NCBI GenBank assembly: GCA_036365145.1
Contig: JAEOAD010000015.1
Coordinates: 14,439,501-14,503,500, forward strand
From: Orientallactaga sibirica
Lineage: Eukaryota; Chordata; Mammalia; Rodentia; Dipodidae
Length of the DNA: 64,000 bases
Reading direction: 5' to 3'
Part shown: piece after piece, positions 57,350 to 64,000 of the stretch
How positions within the stretch are numbered: the stretch's first letter is position 1
How the letters are laid out: each line of letters opens with the position of its first letter
Translations under genes and position numbers: made by a program
Notes under the pieces: model-generated
The model's input: the letters and a program-made list of their open reading frames with translations, nothing else
What the model was told of the DNA's origin: nothing
Database searches by the model: none

Positions 57350-58210
57350 TGCTAAATGTGTATGAGTCATGATATCACCTTTGATATTCTCTTCAACCCA
57401 GATTTTATTTGCAAGTAGACCCAATGACTTAGTCAACTTGCTTCTTAACCTTGCATTTCCAGTAACAGTAACAAGGCTTCCTAGTTCTGAGTTCTTAATA
57501 GAGTTCATATTTTCTAACCCAGACAGCACCTGGTAAGTGACTGGCACTTCTTTCTTTGTGGAAAGTGCCCAAAGAAGATGACTATTTCTTTTGCTATTCT
57601 CTCGAGGCAGCTGACTTTTGATTTAAGGATCTCTTGTCTTCTTGCATTTACCTTTTTAAATGTCAGTTGCTCATTTTAACACAGTACTCTTTGCTGCTTT
57701 CCAGTGTGCTCAGATCTAACACTCTGCTTCAAACTGATTAGTATGTCTGAAGAAAAAAAAGAAATTTTAAAACCAATAGAAAACAATAACCCATTGGGGA
57801 AAAAGTCTTAAGCATAAGTGTTATTTTCATAGGAAAAATATAAAAGTCAGAATGCAGTACACTGAGTAGAAAGAAATCTTATTTGGAGAATGTATCACTT
57901 ATTTTCTCATTGCTGGGACAAAATACCTGCCAATAATTAGCTTATGGAACGTAAAAGGTTGAATTCATCTTAAAGGAGAAGTTTCATCAAGGCAGTAAGG
58001 TATGGTAAGGCAGTGGGGGAAGCCACACATCACATTTCAATAAGATATTACAACTAGTTCAAATAGTGACCAAAAAAAATATATATATAAAGATGCACAT
58101 TATCAATTTTAAAATTCACTTAAAGATTAACTGTTTTCAAAGAGATCTAGAAGAGAAATCAAATATCCTCCCTATATAACATAGACATACAAACAAGTTT
58201 TAACTATCTA
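57350..58210. other. Non-repeat stretch, nothing recognised
   Basis: No feature supported. Confidence 0.4.
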
Positions 58211-58213
58211 CAT

Positions 58214-58585
58214 TATGGTTTAAATATGGACTGTCCCCCTTAGACATATTCTGAACACTCTCTTGCAAGTTTGTGTGGCTTTTTTAATGGGCTATGGAGA
58301 CTTTGAGAAGTGAGAGCTAGCTAGCAGAAGTAAGTTAGTATAGGCAGAATTGTAAAATTTATACCCATCTTGGGTTCCTGCCTAGTTCTCTCTGCTTCCT
58401 GGTTTGTGGATATGTGAAGAATTCCCCACACATTCATATTGTCAATGACTGAGCAACTCCTGACACCTGCCATACTTTTCTTCCAGCTTTGATGGACTAA
58501 AATCCCTTTGAATCCATGAGCCAAAATAAAACTTTCCTTGCTTAAGTTGTTTCTACCAGGTATGTGGTCAGGGTGGCACAATAAT
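58214..58585 (+). mobile_element. MaLR-type solo LTR
   Basis: TATGGTTTAAATATGGACTG start, a GACTTTGAGAAGTGAGAGCT block, TCTCTCTGCTTCCTGGTTTG, GAGCCAAAATAAAACTTTCC as polyadenylation block, and a CCAGGTATGTGGTCAGGGT end. Confidence 0.7.
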
Positions 58586-58599
58586 TCACATTGTTATTA

Positions 58600-59069
58600 T
58601 TTCCCTAAAACTTATTGGTAACTCAAAGATAAGAAAGACATGGAGGTTAAATAAAATCATATTACTCAGAAAAGTGTATGAGGTAGACAGTCTTTACTTT
58701 TCCATTGAGTTCACCTAACAGCATTAAAGTGTCCCACAGTTCTACCTGTTCAGGAATTGATTGATCCCAAACACCTTAAGTCAACTGTGTATTATTAGCT
58801 TCAGAGTCTAAGAAGCCTCCACCTAGCCACCTAGTAGCCACACTTGGAAACCCTGGTGACATACCTTTGCTATTGCTCACTCCTCCCTTTAAACAGCAGC
58901 TTTTTCCTTAATCTGATCTCAGAAATAGCTCCATGGCACTGGTATCTCCAAGGTTCCATCTCCCCAGAGTTGTCCTTTACCAGGTTCTTGTCAGCTCTTT
59001 TTATCCAATTGATGATGTGTGCAGTTAATAATCACATAAGAAGACATTAACATGGGCTCCATATCTGGC
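58600..59069. other. Non-repeat stretch, nothing recognised
   Basis: No feature supported. Confidence 0.35.
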
Positions 59070-59340
59070 ATGACAAGTGTTCCCAGGATACCTGAGACTA
59101 CCTTCTCCATGCACTACCCCCTTCTACAGAACACAGTGCCTTCTTTACACTCCAAGAGCATTCATTTCTTCCTCATGTAAGTCCTTCTTTCAGATTTAGT
59201 TTGTAGACATCTGTCTTCCCCAAGTGTAGATGGTACTACTTAAAAGCAAGGTCCCTGAGACTTATCATCTTAATGTATTCTTATCCTCATTCAGTTATTA
59301 GTGAAAAAGTAGATGAGCCATTTGAATGATGGATGAACTT
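59070..59340 (+). repeat. Probable L2 LINE 3' end (ancient)
   Basis: Ordered remnants of L2: TTTCTTCCTCATGTAAGTCC, GACATCTGTCTTCCCC, AAAAGCAAGGTCCCTGAGAC, and a tail with TTTGAATGATGGATGAAC. Confidence 0.45.
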
Positions 59341-59344
59341 ATTA

Positions 59345-61690
59345 TCATCAAATAAGACCTATAGAGTTCACCTGAAATAAATAGCTTTACAGTGGTAACT
59401 GTACTTGGAACAGAACCAACCTAAGACAGAAACAAAGAAAAGGTTAGCATGAAATGGCTCATCAAAACGCCAAGAGGCCCTCAGGAACCAAATACATGCT
59501 GACTTCCTTCAGGAGTGCTCCCATTTCCAAGCGGACAAGAACATCTCAGAAGCACCCTCATTCCTCTGACACTGCTGGGCCACTTGTGTATCTATATGAT
59601 CTCAGCTTTTCATTGATTTTCTACTCACTATGTTAGTTTTACACAGAATAGTTGGAAACTTCCAAGCATGTTATGCCTTTTCATAACCCATGATTTTGTA
59701 CATCCTGTTTCAAATGTTCACTTTACTGTTGTGGGCCTGAAGATCAAATGTCATCTGTTTTATGATACTCCCTTCAAGCAAATGACTGTGCTCACCCCTC
59801 TGAACCCTCCTTGCCTCCTTTCCTATAAATAAAATCCAATGAGTCCCACAAAGGCCCTGAACTCACTGTTTCAGCGCTTGAAATGGCTTCCTACAACCAC
59901 AGAGAGAGCACAGATATTTCAGAAACTGGTTGGAGTGATCCCACACCATTCTAGTCAAACTTTCTTCATGTCTGACTCTTATCTTTTCCTACTCATTCTT
60001 CTACGGAGGAAATGTGGATTTAGTAAAAGAAACTTGGAATGAGAAGCTATAACACTTCTGTTCCCTTTCACCTTTAAAACACACTGCACTCTGCACTCGT
60101 GAAACTATTTTCTCTGTGCTATACATTTTGCAGAATTCAAGGCCCAATGCATGAACTCCTGGGGCTTTCTATATGGCCAATTGCTCATGATTATAGCATG
60201 TCTGGGCCTCATTCTCCTGCAACAGATTGATTACAGCAGTGAAAAGGAGACGTGTGATCCTACCTGGGATTCCTTAAAGCCCTCAATAGCTTTGCCCTCT
60301 ATGTTCCCAGATCCCAAATAGGACTCTGGTATTGCACAAGAAGCACAAATGGCTAGGGATGAGGCAAGCTGCTGATACAGAATAGGAGCAAGGTAGCTTT
60401 TCTAATAGGTAGTCAGCCATTGACAGAGGCCCAAGGAAATCATGGATGCCACCTTGCCTGTCCTGGCAGGACTAGAATCTGTGTCTGACACATGTTACAT
60501 CTCTCTTGCCAAAGGATCCTTTCTTGTCCTGCACTTCTTTGCCTTATTTTGGGTACTTTTATTCTTTGCTACATGTGTAATCTCTCTTTAAGTTCTGAGT
60601 CCTTTTTCCTCTCTTAATATTCTCTGAGCCCCTGTGCCAGGAGGATCTTGTGGCTTGGGCTCTCCTGCTTTGTGCTCCATATGTGTGTGTGTGTGTGTGT
60701 GTGTCCAGATTTTTCCCTATGTGGAAGGAGACTCTCTCCATCTACCCACCCACTTTCTGTCCAGAATAGAAAAAAAAAAAAAAAACTTCTTTTAGCTCAG
60801 GCTTCTCTGCCAGCCTTTCCTCTGGATCCTAACTCTCCCTAAAAGAAATCTGAAAATTTAGAATTTACCATTCTCTGAATCCACATTATCAATTGTTTGC
60901 TAACTTGGACAAGGACCCAAAAGTTGGGGTATGTGGGCTTGGGATATCCTGGATTTTTGTGGAATCAAATCCCTCTTTGGACCCAAAAATCTCACATCAT
61001 TAAGAGACAAGCAGGTCAGGAAGAGGCAGCCAAGGAATGTGAAAGCTTCCTCTCTGCAGGGCTTTTCTTCCTCGATGGAAACCCACCAGCAGCACATAAA
61101 AACCTTGATCACAGTATATTTCTAGAAGCTGCTAAGTGGAGGCAAGCATTTTACTCTGTTGGTTTTATTCCTTACCTACACTGTCCTCCATCACCGGTGA
61201 CAAAGACTGCCATACAATTACTGCCATCAGACAGGCACTTCACAATTTCGGTGAGCTCTAAAGTGGGATTACTTCCTCTTCTGCTTTCAGTTTTGAAAGA
61301 GTAATTGGAATGAGTCAGTCTCACCTATCACCTCGATTTGTACAGTGTTCTTGAGGAAGAGGAAAGGTATTGCTTTGGTCTCCATGTGATGTGTCGTTGG
61401 GGCCCTGAGGTAAGCTTGAATTTGACCTTTCCAGAATTTACTTTCTTCTAGATAACTCAGTGCTTACTTTTGAGTTGCAATATTCACTCTGATGGTCAAA
61501 GTCCTTCCTGTCCTTCCCATTTCAAGCAAGTCTGCTACCCAACATCAGTCCTACTCCAGCCCAATTTTCCTTTGAACACACAGTCCATAACTCCAGAAAC
61601 TACCATTTTTTCAATCATATGCTTTAATTCCTCTGAAGAAAATGTTGGTTCTTCCCTCTATAAATATCCTTTTATAGTTCTCAGTTAAAA
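59345..61690. other. Mostly non-repeat stretch
   Basis: Contains a (GT)12 microsatellite at 60681-60704 and an A16 run near 60769. A 135-codon open frame at 60897-61304 has no recognisable family features, promoter or splice context and is likely chance. A weak L2-like patch may lie at 59740-59830. Confidence 0.35.
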
Positions 61691-61695
61691 ATATT

Positions 61696-61850
61696 TATTT
61701 TTCAGGAAGGAGTGGTAACACACACCTGCAATCCCAGCACTGGAAGCCCGAGGCAGGAGGATTGTCTTGATTTCAAGGCCAGCCTGCACTGCATAGTGAG
61801 TTCTTGGCTAACTAGGCTACAGAATGAAACACTATCTCAAAAACAAACAA
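61696..61850 (+). mobile_element. B1 SINE
   Basis: GGTAACACACACCTGCAATC, CAGCACTGGAAGCCCGAGGC, TTTCAAGGCCAGCCTGCACT, AACACTATCTC and an AAAAACAAACAA tail. Confidence 0.92.
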
Positions 61851-61852
61851 GG

Positions 61853-62035
61853 AGTTTGAGAGGTGGCTTAGTGATTAAGGTGCTTGCCTGCAAAGCCAAA
61901 GGACCTAGGTTCAATTCCCCAGTACCCACATCAAGCCAGATGCATCTGGAGTTTGTTTGCAGTGGCTGGAGGCCCTGGCACATCCATTCTTTCTCAACTA
62001 AATGAATAAAATGAATAAAATTAAATTCATTAAAA
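61853..62035 (+). mobile_element. tRNA-derived SINE (B2/DIP-like), short form
   Basis: GTTTGAGAGGTGGCTTAGTG, AAGGTGCTTGCCTGCAAAGC, AGCCAGATGCATCTGGAGTT and an AATGAATAAAATGAATAAA tail. Abuts the B1 tail directly. Confidence 0.88.
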
Positions 62036-62058
62036 AGTAAAATATTTTTCCAAAGATC

Positions 62059-62402
62059 TATTGTAGTTACCATCATGTTTCTATGATAAAACACACATGA
62101 CCAAAAACAGCTAGCTAAAGGAAATTGTTTATTTTTGCTTACAATCTCCAGGGAAGCTTCACAATGGCAGGAAAAGGATGGTAGAACACAGATGTAACAT
62201 CACTTCTTACCACTGCAGCTGACATAGAACAGCAAGAGTATGAGCTAAGCTCTGGCAGCAGAGAGCTGGATATAACATCCCAGAGCAAACCCCATCAACA
62301 CACCTCCTCCAGAAAGTCTCCTTCTCTCATATCATCACCACCTGGAAACCAAGCATTTAATGCACTTGAGTTTTGGGAACACTTCTGATTCAAAATACCA
62401 CA
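62059..62402 (-). mobile_element. MaLR-type solo LTR, antisense
   Basis: Read on the minus strand from 62402: TGTGGTATTTTGAATCAG, GGAGGAGGTGTGTTGATGGG, GTTATATCCAGCTCTCTGCT, TTGTAAGCAAAAATAAACA as polyadenylation block, and GGTAACTACAATA at the end. Length about 344 bp, close to the 5' LTR at 45852. Flanks AGATC and AATTC agree only in part. Confidence 0.75.
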
Positions 62403-62404
62403 AA

Positions 62405-63505
62405 TTCTAAACATAAATTTCATAGTTCAATTCTTACTTTTAAGAAGATATCCATCCTACCCTGTACATTCCACTAATAGATGAATCACTCAATTTTTAT
62501 AGATATTTCTATACAGGTCATTTGCCTTAACTTGTTATTAACAATGCATTGAAATCCAGAGTTTCATATACTTCAGGGAGCTTGTAGAATTCTTAGGCAT
62601 GCAGAAAAGCAGATGAATCATCCTTGCAACGTGTGGAACGTGTGTGCTCTAAGTGGAGGAAAGTATAAGTGCCTGAGGGAGTACAGGAACAGGTTTACTA
62701 TGTGAAGAATAAGAAAAGACTTTAACTTTTGCACACGAGTAACTGGGCAGAGTTAATTAGTAATCAATTGAGGGACCTATTCAGAGAAAGAAGGATATGA
62801 AAAGATACTGAAAAATAAATTGGTCTGCCAAACCTGGGGATCTACAAACAAGAAAAATATATCCTAGAACAAAATTTACCAGGGGCCAGTGTCATGTAAA
62901 GCTGATAAGAACTAAGCCTGGAAAATGCAGAGCCCATAGTGGGATTGACCCTACAGACTACAGTACAGAGCTTGGTACATGCTGGGTACTAAGAGCATGA
63001 TGAGAGAGTTTTAATTAGTTTGGAATTCTCATGATCACAAACCCTAGAAAATATATAAGAAACAACCTATGTACTCAAGTTACATGGAGATGATTAAACC
63101 AATCACGATAGATTTTCAGTTTTTAAAAGGATGCTTGAAGCATACCATTAAGGTACAAACATGGATTGTGGACAAAGAAAGAAATCTCAAAGTTTATTGC
63201 AGAAGTTCTGGGAATCCCTCCAAGTCGGGGGATGTGTGAAGTCAAAATTACTTTCATGTTGATATTAACACACCATTGGCTAAGAAAGTCTCATTTTTTC
63301 ATTCATGTCCAGTAGAATTTCCAGAAGGTATTGAGTATGTCACAATGATGTGGATAGATATTCAGTTCCTCCTTTCTCCAATTTCATATCTGTAGAAGAG
63401 TAGATTTTCTTTGTGTACTTCAGCTGGGACAGTATCATAATAAGTTCAATGCAAAAGAATATATTGAGAAATTGGCTATTTTCTACTATTAGATATTAGA
63501 AATCT
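62405..63505. other. Non-repeat stretch, nothing recognised
   Basis: No feature supported. Confidence 0.4.
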
Positions 63506-63510
63506 TTGGG

Positions 63511-63590
63511 GGTTTGGGAGATGGCTTAGTGAGTAAAGTGTTTGATGTGCAAGTGTAGCAATCTGAGTTCGGATCTCCAGAATGCATGTG
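63511..63590 (+). mobile_element. tRNA-head SINE fragment
   Basis: GGTTTGGGAGATGGCTTAGT, GAGTAAAGTGTTTGATGTGC, CTGAGTTCGGATCTCCAGAA. Only the head is present before the next repeat starts. Confidence 0.65.
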
Positions 63591-63591
63591 T

Positions 63592-63710
63592 GGTGGTTAA
63601 TTTCTGATTGTCCAGTAGACAAATTTACAATCACCATGGATGTCTATGAATGATTTCATGTCCATGAAAGATTATCTACATTAGGTTAGTTGAAGTGGGA
63701 GGATCCACCC
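63592..63710 (+). repeat. Rodent interspersed repeat (LTR-like), 5' part
   Basis: GGTGGTTAATTTCTGATTGT, TCATGTCCATGAAAGATTAT and GTTGAAGTGGGAGGATCCAC, comparable to the 5' half of the 55485 copy. Confidence 0.45.
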
Positions 63711-63711
63711 T

Positions 63712-64000
63712 GTGGTGACTGAATGTAAATGCTTCCCATAGAATACTATGTTTGAATAGTTAATCTATAAATAATGATGCTATTCAGCAAAGTTGTGATA
63801 ATTTTAGGAAGTAGAGCTTTGCTGTAGAAAGTGTGTCACTGGAGGTGGGCCTTGAGGTTTTTGTAGTCCAGCCACACTTTGTTTTTTCCTCCCTGCAATT
63901 CCCCCTTGCTGATGTAACAATGGACCTGTGGCCTCCTGCCATATTTCCCCATCATTATGGAATTTCCCTTCGAAATCATAAAACTAATGAATAATGAAAT
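63712..64000 (+). mobile_element. MaLR-type LTR running off the window
   Basis: GTGGTGACTGAATGTAAATG start, GTGTGTCACTGGAGGTGGGC, TTGAGGTTTTTGTAGTCCAG and ATGGAATTTCCCTTCGAAAT. The polyadenylation block and end lie beyond base 64000. Confidence 0.65.

Noticed and set aside
60897..61304. 135-codon open frame as a possible gene
   Set aside because: No domain, signal, repeat or conserved motif; no promoter or splice context; length is within chance for 64 kb.

Overview
The window is mammalian intergenic DNA and reads as rodent. I found no functional protein-coding gene, no exon-intron structure and no bacterial feature. The commonest short repeat is a tRNA-derived SINE with a B2-like head (GGCTGGAGAGATGGCTTAG) and a CT-rich tail. 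It is accompanied by B1, ID-like and B4-like SINEs, rodent-type L1 copies and many MaLR LTRs. From memory of the B2 superfamily, this SINE fits the DIP family of jerboas (Dipodidae), so a jerboa-like genome is my best guess. That is an inference and has not been tested by search.

Layout. Bases 1-3627 hold a decayed sense L1 (ORF1 end, then ORF2 with most of the endonuclease deleted). Bases 5721-6429 are an antisense solo LTR with 6-bp target duplications; a second copy lies in the opposite orientation at 53512-54225. An RPL30 processed pseudogene lies at 9892-10255. An L1 ORF2 fragment joined to a MaLR provirus fills 13470-15383. Bases 16032-18580 are an antisense L1 with a 5' tandem array, 5' UTR, ORF1 and 3' UTR but no ORF2; a U6 snRNA retrocopy sits inside its ORF1. 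A near-perfect 152-bp palindrome lies at 22277-22428. LTRs occupy 25545-26490. L1 3' ends lie at 28806-30365, 34865-35080 (antisense), 38050-39130 (antisense) and 43384-44877. An ancient L1 lies antisense at 33990-34860 and another sense at 50010-50680. A MaLR solo LTR split by a complete MaLR provirus covers 40315-42693. A second complete MaLR provirus, with a SINE nested in its 3' LTR, covers 45852-48047. A 0.2-kb direct duplication lies at 51537-51759 and 52659-52873.

The rest is single-copy-looking DNA with scattered old MIR and L2 fragments. Four AT-rich stretches (19180-19570, 27080-27470, 45290-45560, 49180-49460) look unusually well preserved and may be conserved noncoding elements. 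Nothing here forms a multi-gene system. The interest lies in retroelement structure: nested insertions, an ORF1-only L1, a duplicated internal promoter box in one SINE subfamily, and the palindrome. Element boundaries were read by eye and are accurate to a few bases only where target-site duplications are quoted.
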